Source of the DNA: CAZKTF01 sp964555565
Lineage (GTDB): Bacteria; Planctomycetota; JAJSAM01; JAKLKS01
Assembly (NCBI GenBank): GCA_964555565.1
Contig: CAZKTF010000069.1
Coordinates: 1 to 15,097, forward strand
DNA length: 15,097 nucleotides
Direction: 5' to 3'
The notes under the pieces are model-generated. The model did no database searches, was not told where the DNA came from, and saw only the letters and a list, made by a program, of their open reading frames with translations. The translations under genes and the position numbers were made by a program. Positions 7,232 to 13,998 of the stretch are shown here, piece after piece; position 1 is the first letter of the stretch, and the number at the start of each line of letters is the position of its first letter.

Positions 7232-7313
7232 CCCGGGGACTGTCCCCGAGGGGCGGGAGGTCCCCGCCCTCGAGCCCGGGGGGCGTTTCCACGAGGGGAC
7301 TGTCCCCTCGGGG
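7232..7313. repeat. Cluster of three palindromes between the cytochrome b6 and subunit IV genes
   Basis: The 129-nt gap between the two halves of cytochrome b holds two copies of the palindrome GGGGAC-T-GTCCCC, centred near 7241 and 7302. The second extends to CGAGGGGACTGTCCCCTCG (19 nt) and the first to 15 nt. Between them is a third inverted repeat, GGGCGGG (7251-7257) with CCCGCCC (7263-7269), separated by 5 nt. In RNA these would form three adjacent, very stable hairpins. No U-tract follows, so they do not look like a standard intrinsic terminator. They could be a REP-like repeat, an mRNA-processing or stability element, or protein-binding sites. A partial match, GGGGACAG, occurs at 6412-6419 just after the Rieske stop. 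Confidence 0.75.
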
Positions 7314-7354
7314 AGGCTGAGGGCGCAGGCGGCGTCGTCCAGCGGGGAGCGGAG

Positions 7355-8434
7355 ATGGAAGGCGGCCTGAAGGGGTTCTTCAACGCGCTCTCGGACCCCG
7401 CGATCTTCCTGACGCTCTCCGTGGTCGCCCTCGCGGCGGTCCTCCGGTGGTACCGCGAGGTCACCCGGCCGAAGGTGGCCGGCACGATCGCCATCGTCCT
7501 CGGCGGGTTCCTCCTCTACGCCGCCATGGACGAGAACCTGGTCCACAACGCCCTCGGGAAGCCCGACAACCTCCCGATCCCCCTGATGCTGATCTCGGTC
7601 GGGTTCTTCACCTGGTTCGCGCTCCGCAAGGCCGCGATCAACGACGAGCGCATGGAGAAGGGGCTCCCGCCCGCCGAGAGCGAGGAGTCCGGCGAGAAGG
7701 TCTACACCTGGCCGGACCTCGTCTACTCGGAGTTCATCTGCCTCCTGCTCGTGACCGCGGGGCTGCTCGTCTGGGCCTACTTCCTCAAGGCCCCGCTGGA
7801 GCCGCCGGCCAGCCCGACCAAGACCACCAACCCGGCGAAGGCCCCCTGGTACTTCCTCGCCCTCCAGGAGATGCTCGTCTACTTCGACCCCTGGCTCGCG
7901 GGGGTGGTCTTCCCGACCCTCATCGTCGTCGGGCTGATGGCCATCCCCTACGTGGACCCCAACCCGCTCGGCAACGGCTACTTCACGTTCCAGCAGCGGA
8001 AGTTCGCGATCACCATGTTCCTGTTCGGCTTCCTCATCCTCTGGGTGCTCCTCATCCTCTACGGCGCCTTCCTCCGGGGACCCAACTGGAACTTCTTCGG
8101 CCCCTTCGAGCGGTGGGACATCCACAAGGTCGTCCCGCTCTCCAACGTGAACCTCTCGGAGTACTTCTGGATCCGCTGGCTCGGGAAGCCGCTGCCGGAC
8201 GCGTGGTACGTCCGCGAGGCCCCGGGGCTCCTGCTCGTCCTGGGGTACCTGGTCGGGCTCCCGCCGCTGCTGGCGGCGACCGTGTTCCGCCGCGTCTACG
8301 AGCAGGTCGGCTTCGTCCGCTACAACCTGCTGATGAACCTGTTCCTGATGATGGCGCTCCTGCCCATCAAGATGGTGCTGCGCTGGACCGTGAACCTGAA
8401 GTACCTCATCGCGATCAAGAACTACAACGTCTAG
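7355..8434 (+). CDS. Extended subunit IV-type cytochrome b C-terminal subunit
   Basis: The 359-residue membrane protein corresponds to the C-terminal half of cytochrome b (subunit IV, petD-like) but is about twice the usual ~160 residues. Residues about 112-205 are the recognisable core: WPDLVY, a helix, then NPAKAPWYFLALQEM, and a further helix ending AIPYVD. APWY at 163-166 sits where the Qo-site PEWY motif normally lies, so the usual Glu is replaced by Pro. Three extra hydrophobic helices precede the core (about 14-30, 41-58, 73-88), and at least two follow the next helix (about 291-313 and 323-352). A soluble segment with GPFERWDIHK lies between. The protein would complete the quinol-oxidation site with the b6 subunit and dock the downstream multiheme cytochrome. 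It has its own ribosome-binding site (GGGGAG) and is followed 22 nt later by the octaheme cytochrome gene. I recall similar KAPWYF forms in other split cytochromes b, so the change need not mean loss of function. Confidence 0.88.
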   Translation: MEGGLKGFFNALSDPAIFLTLSVVALAAVLRWYREVTRPKVAGTIAIVLGGFLLYAAMDENLVHNALGKPDNLPIPLMLISVGFFTWFALRKAAINDERMEKGLPPAESEESGEKVYTWPDLVYSEFICLLLVTAGLLVWAYFLKAPLEPPASPTKTTNPAKAPWYFLALQEMLVYFDPWLAGVVFPTLIVVGLMAIPYVDPNPLGNGYFTFQQRKFAITMFLFGFLILWVLLILYGAFLRGPNWNFFGPFERWDIHKVVPLSNVNLSEYFWIRWLGKPLPDAWYVREAPGLLLVLGYLVGLPPLLAATVFRRVYEQVGFVRYNLLMNLFLMMALLPIKMVLRWTVNLKYLIAIKNYNV

Positions 8435-8456
8435 GCCGGGAACGGCGGAGGGCTCC

Positions 8457-11400
8457 GTGGACACTCCCCAGGACCGCTTCTACAGCCCCGCGCGGATCAA
8501 CGCGTGGTTCGCGGTCTCCAGCGTGCTCACCCTGGCCGGCGTCGTGGCCGCGGTCCTGGCCGACCACTACGACCGGGACTGGAAGCGGTACCAGGCCGCC
8601 TTCTTCGCGATGGAGAAGGACTCCGCCGAGAGGAAGCTGGCGCTGAAGGACCCCTCGCTCCAGAAGGACCCCGAGGTCTGGAGCCGGGCGAAGCGGCTCG
8701 TCCTCGAGGACGCGGACTCCGTCCCCGCTCCCATCGACTGGAAGACCGCCCGGGTCCTCGCGGAGAAGCCCTTCCTCGACGGGATGGACGCCGCGCGGGC
8801 CGGGAAGGGCCCCGCGGAGACGGCCGCGCTGGCCGCGGCCCTCTACGCGGACGCCGCCGCGGCGCTCCGCACCGAGGAGCTGGTCGGGCGCGCGGCCGCC
8901 CTGCGCGTGGAGATCAAGAAGACCGAGGACCTCCGGTTCGAGCAGGAGGCCTACCAGAGGGCGCTCAAGTCCGAGGTGGACGCTCTGCGCTTCCAGCGGG
9001 ACGAGGCGGTCGCCCACCTCGACCCGCGGATCGGGGACGAGCAGGTGCCCGAGGAGCCCGAGGCGAAGCGGAGGACGGAGGCCTACGACGCGAAGGCCTC
9101 CGCCGAGACGAAGGTCAAGGCGGAGATGGAGAGGTTCGCCGCGCAGAAGGAGGTCCTCGCGAAGTCCCTGCAGAAACTCCTGGCCCCGGTGGTAGCCCTG
9201 GAGACGCGCGCCGGCCGCCTCTGGGAGGAGGCGGGGGTCGGCCCGGCCGAGAGGAAGCTCGCCTCCTTCCGGTGGGAGGGGTTCCGCGAGGCGCCCTTCC
9301 TCCCGCCGCTCGCCCCGGTCCTCAAGATCCAGCAGACGGTCCTCCCCGACCTCACGCAGGACTACAACTTCGCCCGCGTCCCCCGCGTGGACCGCTGCGT
9401 GAGCTGCCACATGGGGATCGACAAGGTCCGCGTGGACCCGAAGACGGGCGAGGTGACGCCGGTGTTCGGGGAGAAGGACGCCCAGGGCAGGGAGATCCCG
9501 CGCCTGTTCCGCACCCACCCGCGCCCCGAGCTCTACGTCGCCTCCGTCTCGAAGCACCCGCTGGGGAAGATGGGCTGCACCGTATGCCACGAGGGGAACG
9601 GCTGGGGGGTGAGCGACTTCAACGCCCCGTACCACACCCCCGGGGACAAGCAGCAGCAGGAGAAGTGGGAGCACGAACTCGGCTGGAGCCAGCACCGCCA
9701 CCGCGAGGGGTGGGACTACCCCATGCTCCCGCTGCGCCACGTCGAGGCCTCCTGCTTCAAGTGCCACCGGGACGTGGAGCGGCTCGACCCGCTCGAGAAG
9801 TTCGGCAAGGAGATCCCCTCGGCCCCGAAGTGGAACCGGGGGATGCGGCTGTTCGAGCAGAGCGGCTGCTACGGCTGCCACAAGGTGGACGGGTGGGTCG
9901 TGGAGGGCCTGGACAAGGGGATCGCCGAGCTCAAGGACAAGGACCCCCACGCCCATGGCGAGGCCCTGGCGCAGAGCATCCGCCGCGCCGGGCCGGCCCT
10001 GTTCCGCGTCTCCTCCAAGTGGGTCACGAAGGAGAGGGCCTTCCAGTGGATCTGGGACCCGAAGTCCCTCCGGGAGACCACGCGGATGCCGCGGATCTTC
10101 GGCCAGCGCAACAACGCGGGGGTGGACCTGCTGACCGGCCGGGACTACGACACGCGGACCATGACGGAGGTGCGCGGGATCGTGGAGTACCTCTGGTCGG
10201 TGGCGGAGAAACTCGAGCTCCCGGACCCCCCCGTGCCGGGGGACGCCGCCCGCGGGAAGGAGCTGTTCGGGGGGCGGGGGACCGTCGGCTGCGTCGCCTG
10301 CCACTCCACGAAGGACTTCCCGAACCCGGAGGCTCCCGGGACGGTGAACGACTTCGCCCCGGAACTCTCCACCGTGGGCTCCAAGACCTCCGAGAAGTGG
10401 ATCTACAAGTGGCTGAAGGACCCGTCCCACGTCTGGCCCGGGACGCGGATGCCGTCGCTTCGCCTGACCGACCAGGAGGCGGCGGACCTGGCCGCGTACC
10501 TCGTCGCGCTGTCCGACCCGGAGTGGGAGGCCCGCGCGAAGAGGAACTTCGCGGAGGCGGACGCCCGGGCGGGCGCGGGGGGGGAGGGGAAGGAGAAGCG
10601 GGCGAGGTCCATGGCGGAGGCCCTGGCCGCGGAGGCGCTCCGCGCCGGGGGCATGCCGGAACCGGACGCCGACGCGCGGTCGGCCTCCCTCGCGCCGGAG
10701 GAGAGGCTCGAGATCGTCGGGAAGAGGGCCATCGCGCGCTACGGCTGCTTCGGCTGCCACGAGATCAAGGGCCTCGAGGGCGCCGAGCGGATCGGGACGG
10801 AACTGGGCGGGGGGGAGGGCTGGGGGAGCAAGGACGTGGACCGGCTCGACTTCGGCCTCCTGGAGAACGAGCACGCGGCGAGCCGCTACGCGAAGGACCA
10901 CGTGGGGAGGTGGCCCGAGGCCCGGCTGCCGCACCGCAAGGCCGAGTGGGCGACGCTGAAGCTCCTCGACCCGCGCATCTACGACTCGGGGATCACCAAG
11001 GCCCCGGACGAGAAGCTCCGGATGCCGAACTTCCGTTTCACCCCGGAGGAGGCGGACGCCCTCGTCACGTTCCTCCTCTCCCTCCAGCGCGGGGAGGTCC
11101 CGCCGGCCAAGCGGAAGATGCTCACGGACCGCGAGCTGGCCGCGGAGAAGATGCGCTGGATCGCGCGGCAGTACAACTGCTACGGCTGCCACACCGTCGA
11201 TCGCGTGGACGGTCCCGCCGGCCCGGACGGGAAGCCGCGGCTGGTCGCCCGCGGCCGGGACGTCCGCCCCTGGCTCGACCCGGAAGACCCGGGGGTCTGG
11301 CCGCCCACGCTCGGCGGCGAGGGGGTCCACCTCACGGTCGAAGGGAACTTCGCGGACGGCGAGAAGGGGGCGGAGGCGCGGGCGGAGGCGATCGACAGGG

Positions 11401-12011
11401 CCCTCAAGAAGGAGCAGACCTACGGTTCCCCGGGGTGGTTCTACGGCCAGGGCTCCCGCGGCGAGGGCTTCAAGGTCCGGCCCGCCTGGTTCTACGGCTT
11501 CCTCCGCGACCCGGGGGCCGAGGTCCTCCGCCCCTGGCTCGCGATCCGGATGCCGACCTTCCCCTTCACCGGGGAGCAGTTGAACCGGGTCGTCCACGGA
11601 TTCGCCGCCGTGGATGCCGTCCCGTTCCCGTTCGAGGAGCCGCAGATCGAACCTCTCAAGGGGAGCGACGCCCGCGACGCCGCCGAGGTGTTCACCGGGC
11701 TCGACTGCCTGGCTTGCCATCCCGCCAAGGGCTCGCCCGCAAAGCCAGGCAAGCCTGGCCTCGCCCCGGACTTCTCCTTGGCGGCCCGGCGTCTCCGCTA
11801 CGACTGGATCGTCGAGTGGCTGCACGACCCGAAGAACCTTCAGCCCGGCACGCGGATGACCGCGTTCTGGGCTGGGAACGAGGATGGGACCTTGATGCTC
11901 CCGACGGGGAAGTGGCGCACCCGGAAGTACTTCGGCGGGAACAAGGACCCGCACGTCGAGATGAGGAAGGTCGCCGCGCACGTCCTCACGCTGGGGGCCG
12001 AGCCGAAGTAG
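8457..12011 (+). CDS. Membrane-anchored octaheme cytochrome c of the bc complex
   Basis: The 1184-residue product has eight CxxCH heme-binding motifs at about residues 314, 374, 433, 471, 612, 764, 908 and 1084. It starts with a GTG behind GGCGGAGGG. One transmembrane helix (about 14-36) anchors it, and residues about 40-270 are charged and helical, probably coiled coil, holding the heme domains away from the membrane. The first three hemes form a compact block with motifs THPRPELY and WDYPMLP. Later hemes lie in class-I-like mono-heme modules, several followed by a candidate axial Met in R-M-P motifs (TRMPRIF, TRMPSLR, RMPTFPF). Located directly after the cytochrome b genes, with no cytochrome c1 or f gene in view, it most likely accepts electrons from the Rieske protein and passes them toward the oxidase. 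Total heme content is presumably eight. Axial ligands and heme order are inferred, not shown. A role as a separate periplasmic reductase is possible but less likely. Confidence 0.9.
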   Translation: MDTPQDRFYSPARINAWFAVSSVLTLAGVVAAVLADHYDRDWKRYQAAFFAMEKDSAERKLALKDPSLQKDPEVWSRAKRLVLEDADSVPAPIDWKTARVLAEKPFLDGMDAARAGKGPAETAALAAALYADAAAALRTEELVGRAAALRVEIKKTEDLRFEQEAYQRALKSEVDALRFQRDEAVAHLDPRIGDEQVPEEPEAKRRTEAYDAKASAETKVKAEMERFAAQKEVLAKSLQKLLAPVVALETRAGRLWEEAGVGPAERKLASFRWEGFREAPFLPPLAPVLKIQQTVLPDLTQDYNFARVPRVDRCVSCHMGIDKVRVDPKTGEVTPVFGEKDAQGREIPRLFRTHPRPELYVASVSKHPLGKMGCTVCHEGNGWGVSDFNAPYHTPGDKQQQEKWEHELGWSQHRHREGWDYPMLPLRHVEASCFKCHRDVERLDPLEKFGKEIPSAPKWNRGMRLFEQSGCYGCHKVDGWVVEGLDKGIAELKDKDPHAHGEALAQSIRRAGPALFRVSSKWVTKERAFQWIWDPKSLRETTRMPRIFGQRNNAGVDLLTGRDYDTRTMTEVRGIVEYLWSVAEKLELPDPPVPGDAARGKELFGGRGTVGCVACHSTKDFPNPEAPGTVNDFAPELSTVGSKTSEKWIYKWLKDPSHVWPGTRMPSLRLTDQEAADLAAYLVALSDPEWEARAKRNFAEADARAGAGGEGKEKRARSMAEALAAEALRAGGMPEPDADARSASLAPEERLEIVGKRAIARYGCFGCHEIKGLEGAERIGTELGGGEGWGSKDVDRLDFGLLENEHAASRYAKDHVGRWPEARLPHRKAEWATLKLLDPRIYDSGITKAPDEKLRMPNFRFTPEEADALVTFLLSLQRGEVPPAKRKMLTDRELAAEKMRWIARQYNCYGCHTVDRVDGPAGPDGKPRLVARGRDVRPWLDPEDPGVWPPTLGGEGVHLTVEGNFADGEKGAEARAEAIDRALKKEQTYGSPGWFYGQGSRGEGFKVRPAWFYGFLRDPGAEVLRPWLAIRMPTFPFTGEQLNRVVHGFAAVDAVPFPFEEPQIEPLKGSDARDAAEVFTGLDCLACHPAKGSPAKPGKPGLAPDFSLAARRLRYDWIVEWLHDPKNLQPGTRMTAFWAGNEDGTLMLPTGKWRTRKYFGGNKDPHVEMRKVAAHVLTLGAEPK

Positions 12012-12166
12012 GGACGTGCCTTTTCCTTCCCCGACCGGTCGCGGCGCGGGATACTCGCCCGCGAGGGCATCTCCCGGCGGCCCGGACGAGTAGGCCGGGG
12101 TGTCCCGGGGGTGCGGGGTCCGGCGGCTTCGCGCCCGGCAGGAGTCAGGGCGTCAAGGAGGGGACC
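12012..12166 (+). promoter_or_regulatory. Leader between the octaheme cytochrome and cupredoxin genes: possible internal promoter
   Basis: This 155-nt gap is long for the cluster. It contains GGGATACTCG at 12048-12057, a -10-like island, followed at once by a short hairpin CTCGC-CC-GCGAG (12054-12065). An 8-bp palindrome, GACCGGTC, lies at 12033-12040. A strong AAGGAGGGG ribosome-binding site (12155-12163) precedes the GTG start at 12167. A separate promoter for the cupredoxin-oxidase genes would fit, allowing different levels of oxidase and bc complex. No clear -35 box is seen. Confidence 0.35.
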
Positions 12167-12994
12167 GTGGCGAATCGCAGGCTGTGGATAGGTTCGGCGC
12201 TGGCCGTCGTCGCGACGGTCGCGGGGCTCCAGTGCGGCGGGTGCAGCGACTCGACGCCCGCCCCGAAGGGCCCGGCGGCGCCGGGGGGCCCGACGACCGG
12301 CCCCGCGGCCCCCCCGGGCGGCGCAGAGGCCTACGACGCCGCGAAGGCCACCGCCACGGTCACCGCGAAGGTGACCCTGAAGGGGACCCTCCCCAAGCGC
12401 GGCCCCGTCCCCGGGCTGGGCTCGGACGAGAAGTGCGTGGCGGCCACCAAGGGTGTCGTCGTCCTCGCGGAGGACGTCGTCTACGGGAAGGCCGGCGAGC
12501 TGGCCAACGTCGTCGTCTTCGCCTCCAAGGGGGCGGAGCGGTGGAAGTACGCGACGCCCGCGGCGTCCGTGAAGCTCGACCAGAAGGGCTGCATGTACGT
12601 CCCCCACGTCTCCTCGCTGATGGTCAACCAGCCGATCGAGATCTGGATCAGCGACCCCTTCATGCACAACGTTCACGCCATGCCGAAGAAGGGGAAGGAG
12701 TTCAACAAGCAGCAGCAGGACAACACCGTCCCGCCGCTCAAGTGGGCGGTGACGGCCGCCGAGATGGTCAAGGTCAAGTGCGAGGTGCACCCCTGGATGA
12801 GCGCGTTCCTCTGCGTTTTCGACCACCCGTTCCACGCCGTGACCGCCGCGGACGGGACGGCGAAGATCGCGCTTCCCCCGGGGGACTGGTCGATCAAGGC
12901 CTGGCACGAGAAGTACGGGGAGTCTCCCGAGCAGTCCGTGACGGTCGGCGACAAGGAGACCAAGGCCCTCGAGTTCACCTTCGAGGCCAAGTAG
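12167..12994 (+). CDS. Exported cupredoxin (type 1 copper) protein, probable lipoprotein
   Basis: The 275-residue product starts with GTG and an export signal, and has Cys at positions 23 and 26 (GLQCGGC). One of these may be lipid-modified, though neither fits the lipobox consensus well. A Pro/Ala/Gly-rich linker (about 30-55) leads to a beta-rich domain. Copper ligands can be read as H167 (MHNVH), C205, H208 and M211 in KCEVHPWM, a C-x2-H-x2-M type 1 site. The C-terminal part (TAADGTAKIALPPGDWSIKAWHEKYG) resembles the carboxypeptidase-regulatory-like fold that often accompanies this cupredoxin type. The protein sits between the octaheme cytochrome and the CuA subunit of the oxidase, so it is a good candidate for the mobile or tethered carrier between them, or for a copper donor. 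That placement argument is inference. The start is supported by AAGGAGG 5 nt upstream and by the signal sequence. Confidence 0.82.
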   Translation: MANRRLWIGSALAVVATVAGLQCGGCSDSTPAPKGPAAPGGPTTGPAAPPGGAEAYDAAKATATVTAKVTLKGTLPKRGPVPGLGSDEKCVAATKGVVVLAEDVVYGKAGELANVVVFASKGAERWKYATPAASVKLDQKGCMYVPHVSSLMVNQPIEIWISDPFMHNVHAMPKKGKEFNKQQQDNTVPPLKWAVTAAEMVKVKCEVHPWMSAFLCVFDHPFHAVTAADGTAKIALPPGDWSIKAWHEKYGESPEQSVTVGDKETKALEFTFEAK

Positions 12995-13034
12995 CCGCGC
13001 GGGCGTCCTCGGTCGGGACTCGGGGGAGAACGGC

Positions 13035-13988
13035 ATGATCGGGCGGTCGCTCCGGCGGGCGGCGCTGGCGGCGGCGGCCGTGCTCGTCGTCGGGGGCGGG
13101 GCCGCGCTCGCGGACGAGGGGAGCCCCTGGGGTCTCCGGCCCGAGAACATCGGGACCTACGGGAAGGACATCGACTCCCTCTACATCCTCATCCTCTGGA
13201 TCACCGGGGTCACCTTCGTCCTCACGCAGGTCCTCCTCGTCGCGTTCCTCGTGAAGTTCCGCGCCCGCCCGGGGGGGAAGGCCGTCTACCTCCACGGGAA
13301 CCACTCCCTCGAGGTGGTCTGGACGATCGTCCCCGGCGTCATCCTCTTCGCCCTGGCGCTGGTCCAGTCCGGGACCTGGAGCGCGATCAAGATCCGGATG
13401 CCCGCGGACTCCGAGGGCCCGGTCCTCCACGTCCTCGCCCAGCGCTTCAACTGGAACATCCGCTACGCGGGGCGCGACGGGCTGTTCGGGACCCCGGACG
13501 ACGTGACCGACCTCCGGGTGCTCCACGTCCCCGTGGACGCGAAGGTCATCGTGCACCTGCGGAGCATCGACGTCATCCACTCCTTCTTCCTCCCGAACCT
13601 CCGGCTCAAGCAGGACGTCGTGCCCGGCCTGACGATCCGGCAGTGGTTCGAGGCGAAGAAGACCACGATGCAGGCCCGGAAGGAGCGCGACAACCCCCGG
13701 TTCAACTTCGAGCTGGCCTGCGCCGAGCTGTGCGGGGAGGCCCACTACGACATGTGGGGGAAGCTCGTCGTGCACCGGGACACGGACGACGACGTGGACG
13801 AGGCCCCCGATGACCGGGTCTACCACGCCGGGCTGTCCTACCGGGGATGGCTCCGCCAGAAGGCGGTGGAGCAGGAGGGGGTCGAGCCGCCGGCGGTGTG
13901 GAGGCCGAGGAAGGTGGACGGGGTCGTGCGGGAGGCCTGGCCGGTGACGAAGCAGGACGTGGACACCTGGACCAAGTGGACGAAGTAG
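13035..13988 (+). CDS. coxB: Cytochrome c oxidase subunit II with a CuA centre
   Basis: The 317-residue product has a signal-like N-terminus (about 1-26), two transmembrane helices (about 46-72 and 90-113) and a periplasmic cupredoxin domain. The binuclear CuA ligands are complete: H182 (VIHSFF), C229, E231, C233 and H237 and M240 in CAELCGEAHYDM. The Trp in QRFNWNI is the usual electron-entry residue. This subunit receives electrons and passes them to heme a of subunit I. There is no CxxCH, so it is not a caa3-type fusion; the tail after about 250 is a ~65-residue acidic, Trp-containing extension. A DGLFGTPDD insertion lies early in the copper domain. A GGGGGAGAA ribosome-binding site precedes the ATG, and the stop is 10 nt before subunit I. 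Confidence 0.95.
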   Translation: MIGRSLRRAALAAAAVLVVGGGAALADEGSPWGLRPENIGTYGKDIDSLYILILWITGVTFVLTQVLLVAFLVKFRARPGGKAVYLHGNHSLEVVWTIVPGVILFALALVQSGTWSAIKIRMPADSEGPVLHVLAQRFNWNIRYAGRDGLFGTPDDVTDLRVLHVPVDAKVIVHLRSIDVIHSFFLPNLRLKQDVVPGLTIRQWFEAKKTTMQARKERDNPRFNFELACAELCGEAHYDMWGKLVVHRDTDDDVDEAPDDRVYHAGLSYRGWLRQKAVEQEGVEPPAVWRPRKVDGVVREAWPVTKQDVDTWTKWTK

Positions 13989-13998
13989 CGGGGGGACC

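Noticed and set aside
7232..7313. Intrinsic transcription terminator inside the bc operon
   Set aside because: The hairpins are strong but no U-rich tract follows, and the genes on both sides encode two halves of one complex.
7226..7354. Cytochrome b split into two genes by a frameshift or insertion of the palindrome cluster
   Set aside because: The b6 subunit ends with its normal ISGPM terminus and the next gene has its own ribosome-binding site and N-terminal helices. This is the natural b6/subunit IV split, although the palindromes may be a later arrival in the gap.
13035..13988. caa3-type fusion of oxidase subunit II to cytochrome c
   Set aside because: No CxxCH motif occurs in the C-terminal extension after the CuA site.
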